Assembly (NCBI GenBank): GCA_902555985.1
Contig: CACDUI010000001.1
Coordinates: 209,943-273,942, forward strand
Source: an uncultured Candidatus Actinomarina sp.
GTDB taxonomy: Bacteria; Actinomycetota; Acidimicrobiia; Actinomarinales; Actinomarinaceae
Direction of reading: 5' to 3'
Length of the DNA stretch: 64,000 bases
In this document: positions 24,863-33,728 of the stretch, piece by piece
Layout: each line of letters starts with the position of its first letter
Numbering within the stretch: the stretch's first letter is position 1
Notes under the pieces: model-generated
Told to the model about the DNA's origin: nothing
The model's database searches: none
What the model saw: the letters and a program-made list of their open reading frames with translations, nothing else
Translations under genes and position numbers: made by a program

Positions 24863-25656
24863 TAGTTTTTATTTCTAACTTTTTTTACAACAAAGTAAAT
24901 CAACATTAGTGGTCCGATGACAAATGATAATGAAATACTGATTCCAATTATGGTTTCTATCCAGGACAAAGCTCTTTGTACATAGTAATTCCAAGAAAAT
25001 AGTGAAACTCCAGAACCTTCACGAATTTCTAAAGTTAAGGTTGAATAACTAGTAGATTTTTCATAATACTCTTTTTGACCTTGAAGCATTTCAATATCTT
25101 GATTGATGTATCTTAATTGTGCCTGTACTTGCAATTTATCAGATGTCGAAGTAGCCTCCTTCTTTATTTCTTCTAAGGCAATTTTTTCATTATTCAAAGC
25201 TTTTAATCTAGAGTCAATATCTAATACATACTCTGTAACATCATTTGCATTTGAACTGATATTTGAAAATTCAGATACAGTTTCTATTTGATTAAGAAAG
25301 CTTTCAAAATCTTCTGCGGGCACATTCATTGTAAGGCTATAACTTTTCAATCCTTGATAGTTGGTAGATAAGTATGTGTTAGATATGTTACCTTCGTATT
25401 CTTTTACAAGATTTTCTACTTCTGAAATAGTTGAGTTAAATTTTGAAGAACTTACATCAACGCTTGCATATGCGGTTTTGATTACATAATCACCTTGCGA
25501 CACAGACTTGTTAGCAATTGACTCAGAACGGCCTATTGACATATCTTCAACAGCTGATCCAACAAAAGGCTCTGGAGTTCCAATGAATTGAGCTTCTGAC
25601 ACACTTGAGCAACTAATAAAAATTAAAGACAATATGAAAAGTTTTAATACGCTCAT
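24862..25656 (-). CDS. DUF4349 lipoprotein with a C-terminal membrane helix
   Basis: A 264-residue protein. The N-terminus MSVLKLFILSLIFISC is a lipoprotein signal ending in the modified cysteine. The DUF4349 body follows, with a strand-rich start (YVIKTAYASVDVSSSKF), a KEYEGNISNTYLS segment, a long coiled-coil stretch near residues 145-195 (EYVLDIDSRLKALNNEK, LRYINQDIEMLQGQ), then a C-terminal helix (LSFVIGPLMLIYFVVKKVR). The family is surface-located and of unknown function. TATACT lies seven bases before the start. It is transcribed away from the phosphatase-like gene's direction only in order: both are on the minus strand, 19 bases apart. Confidence 0.88.
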   Translation of the reverse strand: MSVLKLFILSLIFISCSSVSEAQFIGTPEPFVGSAVEDMSIGRSESIANKSVSQGDYVIKTAYASVDVSSSKFNSTISEVENLVKEYEGNISNTYLSTNYQGLKSYSLTMNVPAEDFESFLNQIETVSEFSNISSNANDVTEYVLDIDSRLKALNNEKIALEEIKKEATSTSDKLQVQAQLRYINQDIEMLQGQKEYYEKSTSYSTLTLEIREGSGVSLFSWNYYVQRALSWIETIIGISISLSFVIGPLMLIYFVVKKVRNKN

Positions 25657-25663
25657 TTTGATT

Positions 25664-25669
25664 AGTATA
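25664..25669 (-). promoter_or_regulatory. Probable -10 box (TATACT) for the leaderless DUF4349 gene
   Basis: It is seven bases before the ATG at 25656. It lies in the short gap after the upstream phosphatase-like gene. Confidence 0.45.
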
Positions 25670-25675
25670 TGTTAT

Positions 25676-26764
25676 CTAAAAATTTGATATTTCAATAATT
25701 GGAATTTTTATTTCTTCAGTAGATAAGCCACCATGATATCCGGCAAGCTCTGTTTTTAAATGATGTGGATATATTATATTTTTATCTTCAACTAAAAAGC
25801 AAAAATCTGGATATAAAGATTCAATAAAATCATTTTCTGGTATTGGAAGCAGGTGATTTAGTTCTGATCGATCAATTAATTGTCCAGGAACTTTTGAAAA
25901 GATTTCAATAATTTCTTTTTTGGAACCATTAATATACACAGATCTTTGGTCTCCGTAAATGTTGACGTTTTCATTATAAGTTATGTGGAATCTGTTTTCT
26001 TTAGGTACATTTGTTAAGCCATGGTCAGCTGATATAACTGTATAAGATTTCTTATTACTAAGTTCTGTAATTTTTTTAACTAGTTCTTCAAATATCTTTA
26101 TCTCCTTTATCCATTCTTCAGAATTTACTCCAAACACATGTGCAATTACATCAATATTTGGATAATAAATGAAGTTAAACTTATTTTCCAGAAACAGTGA
26201 ATCTGATAAAGCATTTATTAGGTCCTCTTGGCTTATATATGGGACCGTAGATTTTTCTTCATAAAGAAAATTTGATAAAGGGGTATTAATTAAATTTTTA
26301 GGCTGGAAATTTGATGCATATATATTATTTTCTTTAAAGACACTCCATATGGATGACTGATTATTGAAATATTCAGATAATAGTAAATTTTTGTTTTCTG
26401 AGTTCCAGTTAAGTGCATTGATTAAGCCATATTTTAATTTGTCATACATATAGTAACTAAAGACTCCATGATCGATTGGGTTTGCCTGCATTGCTATAGT
26501 GGTCAAAGCAACATTTGTTGATGATGGAAAAGTTGTATTAACAACGTTATTAATATGCTTATTTAAAAAAGAATCTGTAGATTGTAAATTTGAATATCCT
26601 AAACCGTCGGCGAGTATAAAATTTACTGTTTCTGCATCTTTAATTTTTTTCGAAATTAATTCGAATCTAGTTTTTATTTTTAAATTCTCACCTACAACGG
26701 CATTGAAAATTTCTTTAGACAAATCTAGTATGTTCGGTTCTTCTAAAAAATATTTGTTTATCAC
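25676..26764 (-). CDS. Alkaline-phosphatase-superfamily phosphodiesterase/nucleotide pyrophosphatase
   Basis: A 362-residue enzyme of the type I phosphodiesterase/nucleotide pyrophosphatase group. The metal-binding aspartate is in FILADGLGYSNLQ (about residues 50-62), and the nucleophile threonine or serine in TTFPSSTNVALTTIAM. Further metal ligands lie in NIDVIAHVFG, VISADHGLTNV and the C-terminal GYHGGLS. No signal peptide is seen, so it is probably cytoplasmic. Start is GTG at 26764. Expected to hydrolyse phosphodiester or pyrophosphate bonds; the substrate is unknown. It is divergent from the second nuo operon. Confidence 0.88.
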   Translation of the reverse strand: MINKYFLEEPNILDLSKEIFNAVVGENLKIKTRFELISKKIKDAETVNFILADGLGYSNLQSTDSFLNKHINNVVNTTFPSSTNVALTTIAMQANPIDHGVFSYYMYDKLKYGLINALNWNSENKNLLLSEYFNNQSSIWSVFKENNIYASNFQPKNLINTPLSNFLYEEKSTVPYISQEDLINALSDSLFLENKFNFIYYPNIDVIAHVFGVNSEEWIKEIKIFEELVKKITELSNKKSYTVISADHGLTNVPKENRFHITYNENVNIYGDQRSVYINGSKKEIIEIFSKVPGQLIDRSELNHLLPIPENDFIESLYPDFCFLVEDKNIIYPHHLKTELAGYHGGLSTEEIKIPIIEISNF

Positions 26765-26831
26765 TTATGAAAATCTTACAAAAAAATTACAATGAAGTTT
26801 GAGAAAAAAGTAAACTTTTTAGAGGCTGGAC

Positions 26832-26837
26832 TAGAGT
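26832..26837 (+). promoter_or_regulatory. Probable -10 box (TAGAGT) of the second nuo operon
   Basis: It is seven bases before the ATG of nuoA at 26845. A TATAAAG follows immediately but is too close to the start. Moderate support only. Confidence 0.35.
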
Positions 26838-26844
26838 ATAAAGT

Positions 26845-27213
26845 ATGATTTCTTATTTTCAAGATTATGTGACCATAGGTGCCGTCCTAGGATTTGGCCT
26901 ATTTCTTGTTGTCCTATTACTTGGAGTAGCGTCAGTTCTGAGGCCTAACAAGCCTTATGCAGAAAAGCTTCAAACTTACGAATGTGGTGTGGACCCGGTA
27001 GGGACGGGATGGAGTCAAACATATGTTAGGTATTACATTTTTGGTTTACTTTTTGTTATTTTTGATGTTGAAGCAGTATTTATTTTTCCATGGGCAATTA
27101 ATTTGGAGAAACTAGGTTATTTTGGATTAATCGAAATGTTTTTTTTCATATTCATTTTGCTAATTGGTCTCATATACGCAATAAGAAAGGATGTTCTGAA
27201 ATGGGAGTCGTAG
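26845..27213 (+). CDS. nuoA: NADH-quinone oxidoreductase subunit A (second operon)
   Basis: This is the ND3-type subunit: 122 residues, three helices. The long loop after helix 1 carries the conserved YECGVDPVG segment with its cysteine, which contacts the quinone cavity. Helix 2 holds the acidic [12 protein letters not shown] motif. It is the first gene of the second complex I operon and overlaps nuoB by 13 bases. Confidence 0.97.
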   Translation: MISYFQDYVTIGAVLGFGLFLVVLLLGVASVLRPNKPYAEKLQTYECGVDPVGTGWSQTYVRYYIFGLLFVIFDVEAVFIFPWAINLEKLGYFGLIEMFFFIFILLIGLIYAIRKDVLKWES

Positions 27214-27698
27214 ATAAATTTGGTCTTCCAAAACCAATATCATCAGTATTTAACTGGGCTAGATCATATTCTCTGTGGTACTTTCAATTCGGATTAGCAT
27301 GCTGTGCTATTGAAGTTATGGCTGTAAGTGGACCGAGGCATGATTTTATGAGACTAGGAGTAATTCCACTTCCTGCATCTCCACGACAGGCTGATTTTAT
27401 GATTGTAGCTGGAACAGTAACTGACAAAATGGCTCCTTCAGTTAAAAGACTTTATGATCAAATGCCAGAACCTAAATACGTTATTTCTATGGGGTCATGC
27501 TCAAATAGTGGAGGTCCATATTGGGATTCATATTCAGTAACAAAAGGTGTAGATCAATTAATTCCTGTTGATGTCTATGTTCCTGGTTGTCCTCCAAGAC
27601 CTGAAGCACTACAGGAAGGGATAATACTTCTCCAAAAGAAGATTCGTGGAGAAGACATGAAAGAAAAATGGTTAGAAGTTCAAACAGAGCCAATTTAA
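27201..27698 (+). CDS. nuoB: NADH-quinone oxidoreductase subunit B, cluster N2 (second operon)
   Basis: This is the PSST-type subunit that holds the terminal cluster N2. The tandem cysteines are in [12 protein letters not shown], with the other ligands in MGSCSNSGG and [11 protein letters not shown], so all four are present. It is 165 residues long. It starts within nuoA and is followed after one base by nuoC. Confidence 0.97.
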   Translation: MGVVDKFGLPKPISSVFNWARSYSLWYFQFGLACCAIEVMAVSGPRHDFMRLGVIPLPASPRQADFMIVAGTVTDKMAPSVKRLYDQMPEPKYVISMGSCSNSGGPYWDSYSVTKGVDQLIPVDVYVPGCPPRPEALQEGIILLQKKIRGEDMKEKWLEVQTEPI

Positions 27699-27699
27699 T

Positions 27700-28245
27700 A
27701 TGGAAGAATTTTTTAACAAAATAAAAGAAAGTTTTACGGATGCAACATTAGAGTTTGAAACAATAACTATTAAAGTTGACTCAACTGAGTGGATTGAGAC
27801 ACACCAAAATCTTAGAGATCAATTTAATTTGAAATTTTTCTCTTGGCTATCTGCAATAGATTGGGACAATGAAGTTTCTGTTGGAGAAGCACCTAAGGAG
27901 AGCGTTTCACCTAGTTTCGAAATAATTACATGCCTCTCAGATTTAGCTAATACAAATTTAATTATTGTATCAACAAGCATTGTTAAATCAGACCCAAAGA
28001 TAAAATCTCTTGTGGAAATATACGCTGGAGCAAACTGGCATGAAAGAGAAGCCTTCGAAATGTTTGGAATAAATTTTGAAAATCATCCAAACCTTGAAAA
28101 ATTATATCTTCCTGACGGATACGAAGGAAATCCTATGCTTAAATCTTTTGAATTAATTAGCAGAGAAGTCAAGCCTTGGCCTGGTGAGGTTGATGTAGAG
28201 GGAATGCCAGAAGAATCAGAAAGTGATAAATCAGAAGATGGTTAA
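27700..28245 (+). CDS. nuoC: NADH-quinone oxidoreductase subunit C (second operon)
   Basis: This is the 30-kDa-type subunit: 181 residues. The signature WHEREAFEMFGINFENHPNL and the LYLPDGYEGNPMLKSF stretch are typical. A serine/glutamate-rich tail ends the protein. It is separate from nuoD rather than fused, and its end overlaps the nuoD start region. Confidence 0.95.
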   Translation: MEEFFNKIKESFTDATLEFETITIKVDSTEWIETHQNLRDQFNLKFFSWLSAIDWDNEVSVGEAPKESVSPSFEIITCLSDLANTNLIIVSTSIVKSDPKIKSLVEIYAGANWHEREAFEMFGINFENHPNLEKLYLPDGYEGNPMLKSFELISREVKPWPGEVDVEGMPEESESDKSEDG

Positions 28246-29434
28246 TGCATTAGATCCACAGAATATTAATAGTTTTTCAGAGGCATCTGTATCAGTAGAA
28301 ATTGAAACTGAAGATATGACACTTAATATAGGTCCTCAACATCCATCAACCCATGGTGTGCTAAGGCTTGTTGCAAAAGTAGACGGGGAAAAAGTTCATG
28401 ATGTAAAACCCGTACTTGGGTACATGCATCGGGGCTATGAGAAACTGGCAGAAGTCAGGACTTATCCTCAGATTACAACACTTGTAAACCGAATAGATTG
28501 GGTTGCGGGATTCTCTAACGAAATTCCATTTATTACTGGGGCTGAAAGATTGATGGAAATCGAAGTTCCTGAAAGAGCAAAACATATCAGACTAATTCTT
28601 ACTGAGATGGCTAGAATTTCTTCACATTTTGTATTTAATGGTGCTTATGCTCTTGAAGTTGGTGCCTTAACTCCAATTTTTTATGCAATGGAAGATAGAG
28701 AAAGAGTTTTAGATTTAATTGAGTCAGTCACTGGCGGTCGCTTTCATCCAAACTTTAATCGTATCGGTGGAGTAAAACCAGCAGCTGGAGCAGGACCTAC
28801 TACAAAAAAAGATATCCAAGATTTACCTGCTGGATTTTATAGAGATACAAAAGTAGCAATGCAAAAAGTTATAGAGGCGGCTGATCAGTTTCAAAATTTA
28901 ATTGGTGGAAATGAAGTCTTTAAAAAAAGAACAAAAAATGTCGGTGTTTTAACTGCTGAGACCGCAGAAGCCTTTGGAGTATCCGGCCCAATACTTAGAG
29001 CTTCTGGAGTGAAGTCTGATTTAAGAACACAAACAGATTATCTGCCATATGATCAATTTGAATATGATATTCCTGTTGGTGAGAATGGAGATTGTTATGA
29101 TCGATGGGATGTCAGAGTTAAGGAAATGGTTGAATCGGCAAAAATAGTATTACAAGCAATTGATTCAATGCCTTCTGGCCCACTGCAAGCAAAGGTACCT
29201 AAAGTTATAAAAGTCCCTAAAGGACGTACATATGTGAGAGCAGAGAATCCAAAAGGAGAAATGGGATATTACATAGTATCAGACGGTGGGCTGGGCCCAT
29301 ATAGGCTCAAAGTTCGAACAGCTTCATTTAGTAACATTTCTATTTTACCTAATATGCTTGAAGGAGCTTTACTGCCAGACTTAATTGCCATTATGGGTAG
29401 CTTAGATTTTGTACTAGGAGATGTAGATAGATGA
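28238..29434 (+). CDS. nuoD: NADH-quinone oxidoreductase subunit D (second operon)
   Basis: This is the 49-kDa-type subunit. NIGPQHPSTHGVLRLV is the quinone-site loop with its histidines, followed by GYMHRGYEKLAEVRTY. The frame extends to a GTG at 28223; I give ATG 28238 (398 residues) since upstream codons lie in the nuoC tail, though neither has a clear ribosome site. The arginine of HGVLRL probably corresponds to the residue that NDUFAF7 methylates in mitochondrial complex I, which matters because an NDUFAF7 homologue follows this operon. It overlaps nuoH by four bases. Confidence 0.96.
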   Translation: MVNALDPQNINSFSEASVSVEIETEDMTLNIGPQHPSTHGVLRLVAKVDGEKVHDVKPVLGYMHRGYEKLAEVRTYPQITTLVNRIDWVAGFSNEIPFITGAERLMEIEVPERAKHIRLILTEMARISSHFVFNGAYALEVGALTPIFYAMEDRERVLDLIESVTGGRFHPNFNRIGGVKPAAGAGPTTKKDIQDLPAGFYRDTKVAMQKVIEAADQFQNLIGGNEVFKKRTKNVGVLTAETAEAFGVSGPILRASGVKSDLRTQTDYLPYDQFEYDIPVGENGDCYDRWDVRVKEMVESAKIVLQAIDSMPSGPLQAKVPKVIKVPKGRTYVRAENPKGEMGYYIVSDGGLGPYRLKVRTASFSNISILPNMLEGALLPDLIAIMGSLDFVLGDVDR

Positions 29435-30402
29435 CAGAAGTTTTAATCAAGGTCGGATTTCTTGCTGCGGTTGCATTAAATGGTGCAATTATTTTCACAA
29501 TTATGGATGTAAAAGGTGCGTCATGGATGCAGCGAAGACCGGGTCCTTTACATGTAGGACTTAGAGGTTTCATATTTCCTTTGGCTGAAATACTTAAATT
29601 TGTTCAAAAAGAAGACATAATCCCAACTGAAGTTGATAGACCAGTCTTTAAATGGGCACCTGCTTATGTTATGGTTTCATGTGTTGCACTCTTTGCTGTA
29701 GTTCCAATGAGCCCTACATTAGTTGTTGCAGATTTAGAATTGGGCGTTTTCTTTGCTCTTGCTATAAGTTCTTTAGGAACTATAGGTGTATTAACTGCAG
29801 GATGGTCATCGGCAAACAAATACTCCTTAATGGGAGGTTTAAGAGCTGCAGGACAGCTGATAGCGTATGAACTTCCACTTATACTTGCCGTTGTTGGAGT
29901 TGTTATTCAAGCCGAAACTATGTCATTGGTTGGAATTGTAGAAAAACAAATTGAATGGGGGGTACCTTTTGTAGTTGGTGGTCAAATAATTGGTTTCTTA
30001 ATTTTTATGGTTGCAGCAACAGCTGAAATGATGAGAGTACCGTTTGATATGCCAATTGGTGAGTCAGAATTAACAATGGGTTTTATGACAGAATACTCTG
30101 GTATCAGATTTCTTATTTTTTACATTTCTGAATATATGAATATGTTTATTTTATGTGCAATAGCTTCTACATTATTTCTTGGAGGTTACCATGTGCCACT
30201 TTTGCCAACTGAATGGGTAAATTTTTATGGACCTGTTGTTCTTTTAACAAAAACCGCTATTTTAGGTTTTATATTGGTTGCCATTAGATGGTCACAGCCA
30301 AGATTTAGAGAAGATCAATTGCAAAACCTTGCATGGAAGATACTTATACCTGCATCTTTGGTTAATATTCTTGTAACTGCAGTTATGAAAGTTGGATTCT
30401 AA
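29431..30402 (+). CDS. nuoH: NADH-quinone oxidoreductase subunit H (second operon)
   Basis: This is the ND1-type membrane subunit: 323 residues, about eight helices. QRRPGPLHVGLRGFIFPLAE follows the first helix. The signature is EMMRVPFDMPIGESELTMG, with alterations relative to the NRAPFDLVEAE of the first-operon copy. The methionine for asparagine and IGES for EAEQ point to a different branch of the family. The end touches the nuoI start. Confidence 0.95.
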   Translation: MTEVLIKVGFLAAVALNGAIIFTIMDVKGASWMQRRPGPLHVGLRGFIFPLAEILKFVQKEDIIPTEVDRPVFKWAPAYVMVSCVALFAVVPMSPTLVVADLELGVFFALAISSLGTIGVLTAGWSSANKYSLMGGLRAAGQLIAYELPLILAVVGVVIQAETMSLVGIVEKQIEWGVPFVVGGQIIGFLIFMVAATAEMMRVPFDMPIGESELTMGFMTEYSGIRFLIFYISEYMNMFILCAIASTLFLGGYHVPLLPTEWVNFYGPVVLLTKTAILGFILVAIRWSQPRFREDQLQNLAWKILIPASLVNILVTAVMKVGF

Positions 30403-30887
30403 TGAAAACGTTTAAACCTAAAGTGCCAGGATTTCTAATTGGAATCAAGATAGTTATTGTTAATATGCTAAAAACTCTTTCTCCATTCCACTCAAAACCA
30501 AATGTGAATTACCCATTTGAAAAAGAAAAAGTTGCACCAAGAGCACGAGGAGTTATTGCCTTAGATCAAGAAGCATGCACCAGTTGTATGCTTTGTGCAC
30601 GTCAATGCCCCGATTGGTGTATTTACATAGAAGGTCATAAAGAATTACAACCTCCATCAAAACCTGGGGGTAGACAAAGAAGTCGAGCTGTTTTAGATAG
30701 GTTTGACATTGATTATGCCTTATGTATGTATTGTGGAATTTGCGTAGAAGTCTGTCCATTCGATGCTTTATTTTGGTCACCTGAATATGAGTACTCTGAA
30801 TTTAATATGGGCGACATGTTACATGACAAAGAACGCTTAGATGGTTGGTTGAAAACTGTTCCAGAGGCTGAAGGTTTAGAAAGCTAA
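30402..30887 (+). CDS. nuoI: NADH-quinone oxidoreductase subunit I (second operon)
   Basis: A two-cluster ferredoxin subunit of 161 residues. The motifs are CTSCMLCARQCPDWC and CMYCGICVEVCPFDA, both complete. The PDWC ending (tryptophan) and the CPFDALFW continuation resemble 11-subunit complexes more than NADH-type NuoI, but that is an impression from memory. It lacks the C-terminal tail of the first-operon copy. Confidence 0.95.
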   Translation: MKTFKPKVPGFLIGIKIVIVNMLKTLSPFHSKPNVNYPFEKEKVAPRARGVIALDQEACTSCMLCARQCPDWCIYIEGHKELQPPSKPGGRQRSRAVLDRFDIDYALCMYCGICVEVCPFDALFWSPEYEYSEFNMGDMLHDKERLDGWLKTVPEAEGLES

Positions 30888-30890
30888 AAA

Positions 30891-31409
30891 ATGGAAATTT
30901 TTGAAATTGTAACCTATTTCATACTTCTTGGGTTAATTTCAACAGCAATTAGGGTTGTTACAACTTCTAATGTTATTCATGCTGCAATTTCACTTGTATT
31001 CACACTCGCATTAACTGCAATTTTGTTTTTAATATTGTCATCAGAGTTTGTAGCTCTCGTTTTGGTCTTAGTTTATATAGGGGCTGTCATAGTTCTCTTT
31101 CTATTCGGAATTATGATTACTCGTGCACCACTTGGAAAAAATGCCGAACTTGATAATGATAAGAACAAAAAATTAGGTGCAGCTATAGCCGGATCAATTT
31201 TTCTTTTATTTTCATATATTTTAATAAATGGTTTTGATGGGGAGGTAACTATAGCTTCTGGTTCATCGACAGAGCTTTTAGGTGAGATATTACTAACTAG
31301 ATTTATTTTCCCTTTTGAACTAGTATCTTTTGTTCTGCTTGCTGCTTTGATTGGTGGCATAACATTAGCAAGAAAAGATGAAGCATTAATCGACAAGGAT
31401 CAAGTATGA
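30891..31409 (+). CDS. nuoJ: NADH-quinone oxidoreductase subunit J (second operon)
   Basis: This is the ND6-type subunit: 172 residues, five helices, with LVYIGAVIVLFLFGIMI as the bulged helix 3. The start ATG lies three bases after the nuoI stop. It overlaps nuoK by four bases. Confidence 0.95.
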   Translation: MEIFEIVTYFILLGLISTAIRVVTTSNVIHAAISLVFTLALTAILFLILSSEFVALVLVLVYIGAVIVLFLFGIMITRAPLGKNAELDNDKNKKLGAAIAGSIFLLFSYILINGFDGEVTIASGSSTELLGEILLTRFIFPFELVSFVLLAALIGGITLARKDEALIDKDQV

Positions 31410-31711
31410 TCGTCCAACCCGTTTTAGTTGTTGCTGCAGCCTTGTTTTCACTCGGGATTTACGGAATTCTTGTTAGAAGAAATGCAGTTATGGTCTTACT
31501 TTCGATTGAGCTTATCTTGAATGCAGTAAATATAAATTTTATCATGTTCGATGCAATGCTCGCTGACACAATGATGCAAGGGCAAATTTTTACTATATTT
31601 ATAATCACAATTGCTGCTGCAGAAGTTGGAATTGGGTTAGCTATTGTTCTTATGCTTTTTAGAAATAGGCAAACTGCTAATATAAATGAGTTTGATTTGA
31701 TGAAATGGTAA
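31406..31711 (+). CDS. nuoK: NADH-quinone oxidoreductase subunit K (second operon)
   Basis: This is the ND4L-type subunit: 101 residues, three helices. The glutamates in LLSIELILNAVNI and TIAAAEVGIGLAI are present. The end overlaps nuoL by seven bases. Confidence 0.96.
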   Translation: MIVQPVLVVAAALFSLGIYGILVRRNAVMVLLSIELILNAVNINFIMFDAMLADTMMQGQIFTIFIITIAAAEVGIGLAIVLMLFRNRQTANINEFDLMKW

Positions 31712-33720
31712 ATATTAGTTTAATTTTATTTGCTGAATCAGAAGCTGTTTATACAGATGGAGGCGTCCTCGCAGAATTTTCTTGGCTTCTTGTTGTTCTT
31801 CCTTTTTTTGCAGCACTTTTAATTACATTCTTTGGTAAATATCTTCCAATGAAAGGTGCCGAAGTAGCTTTATTGACAATTGGATCTATTTTTATTTATA
31901 GTGTTTTGCTAATGTATCTTCATATCACGCAAGGCATTGCTAACGAATTTTTTGTAAACGTAGGAAGCATTGGTCAATTTGATATTGAATTTGGCTGGGT
32001 GGTTGATGGCCTCTCTATAATGATGTATTTTGTAGTAGGAACAGTTGCTCTACTTGTATTCATATATGCTACAAATTATATGCAAGGCGAGATAAGGTAT
32101 ACATTCTTTTTTACTTCGTTGACATTGTTTGCAGGAAGTATGTTAGTTTTAGTTTCTTCCCCAACACTTATACAGATATTAATTGGTTGGGAACTAGTAG
32201 GAGTTTGTTCGTACCTGTTGATAGGTCACTATTGGGAAAAGAAAGATAATTCATCAGCTGCAATGAAGGCATTTATAACTAATAAAATTGCTGATGTAGG
32301 TTTAATGATCGGTATTATTATTTTGGCTTTAAATACAGGAACTCTTCGAATTTCTGAAATATTATATCAAGCTACCCATGATTATGACGGAATTACAAAT
32401 GTAGCATTCACTGCAGGAATTTTATTGTTTATTGGAGCAATGGGCAAAAGCGCACAATTTCCTTTGCATGTCTGGTTGCCAGATGCAATGGCAGGGCCAA
32501 CACCCGTGTCTGCTTTAATGCATGCTGCAACGATGGTTACAGCTGGTGTATATCTATTAGCTCGAATGTTTCCCTTTTATCAGAGCATAGCTAGTGAAGC
32601 ACTTGATATTGTTATGTTATTTGGCGTGATAACTCTTCTGACAGCTGGGCTTATAGCAGTTGTCCAGGATGATCTTAAAAAAGTTCTTGCATACTCCACA
32701 GTCAGTCAGCTCGGTTATATGGTGGCTGCAATTGGATCAGGAGCATATACTGCCGCCCTTTTTCACCTTTGGACGCATGCCTTCTTTAAAGCTCTTTTAT
32801 TTCTGGGTGCGGGTTCGGTAATCCATGCCGTTCACAGCAATAGTATGTTAGAAATGGGCGGTTTAAGAAAAGTCATGCCAAAAACTTTTTCAACATTCAT
32901 AATTGGAACAGTCGCTCTCGCAGGATTACCGCCATTTGCTGGTTTCTTTTCTAAAGATGAAATTTTAGCTTCATTTAATCATGAGGGTGAAACTACATTT
33001 TTCTTCATAGCCGTACTTGGTGCTTTCATTACTGCTTTTTATATGACAAGAGCAGTATCTCTTACATTTCTGGGTGAATATAGAGGGCATGGACATCCTC
33101 ATGAGTCAGACAGTATGATGACAACACCATTAATAGTTCTAGCAGTATTTGCAGCAGGCTCAGGATGGGTAAATATACCAGGGGTATATACAGGATTTAC
33201 TGACTGGGTAACTACACGTAAAACTCCTATCATTGAATATCATCCTGAAAGTTTTGATTTATTTGCACTAGGTTTAGGACTGACAGCAGGATTGATTGGA
33301 ATAGCGCTTGGGTATTATTTGTATCAGTTGCAAGGTAGTGCAGAAACAGGTGACAGTAAGATTAAGGTCGAACCAATTTGGACTGTTTTGGAAAATAAAT
33401 ATTACATAGATGACTTTTACTTTAAATTTATTATTGATCCAATCAAAATTAATTTGGCGAAAGCGGTAGATATTTTCAATACAAATGTTATTGATAGGTT
33501 CATAAATGGCTTTGGTCAAATTGCTTCATTTCTGGGAGCAATAATTTATAACAACATTGATCAAAATGGAATTGATAAATTTTTAAATATTTCTTCCTCT
33601 GGAACAGATAGTTTTGGAGGAAAAGTTAAACTATTACAGACCGGCAGGACACAGCAATATTTAATGTTGTTTTTAGGTGGCGTTGTGACAATTAGTTTAT
33701 TAATTTTATTTATTATATAG
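31705..33720 (+). CDS. nuoL: NADH-quinone oxidoreductase subunit L (second operon)
   Basis: This is the ND5-type pump subunit: 671 residues, with the C-terminal lateral helix. Key residues are in LIGWELVGVCSYLLIG, GAMGKSAQFPLHVWLPDAM, ALMHAATMVTAGVYLLAR and LWTHAFFKALLFLG. It begins with a short N-terminal extension (MVNISLILFAESEAVY). The stop is eight bases before the nuoM GTG, with GGAGG between. Confidence 0.97.
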   Translation: MVNISLILFAESEAVYTDGGVLAEFSWLLVVLPFFAALLITFFGKYLPMKGAEVALLTIGSIFIYSVLLMYLHITQGIANEFFVNVGSIGQFDIEFGWVVDGLSIMMYFVVGTVALLVFIYATNYMQGEIRYTFFFTSLTLFAGSMLVLVSSPTLIQILIGWELVGVCSYLLIGHYWEKKDNSSAAMKAFITNKIADVGLMIGIIILALNTGTLRISEILYQATHDYDGITNVAFTAGILLFIGAMGKSAQFPLHVWLPDAMAGPTPVSALMHAATMVTAGVYLLARMFPFYQSIASEALDIVMLFGVITLLTAGLIAVVQDDLKKVLAYSTVSQLGYMVAAIGSGAYTAALFHLWTHAFFKALLFLGAGSVIHAVHSNSMLEMGGLRKVMPKTFSTFIIGTVALAGLPPFAGFFSKDEILASFNHEGETTFFFIAVLGAFITAFYMTRAVSLTFLGEYRGHGHPHESDSMMTTPLIVLAVFAAGSGWVNIPGVYTGFTDWVTTRKTPIIEYHPESFDLFALGLGLTAGLIGIALGYYLYQLQGSAETGDSKIKVEPIWTVLENKYYIDDFYFKFIIDPIKINLAKAVDIFNTNVIDRFINGFGQIASFLGAIIYNNIDQNGIDKFLNISSSGTDSFGGKVKLLQTGRTQQYLMLFLGGVVTISLLILFII

Positions 33721-33728
33721 GAGGAAAA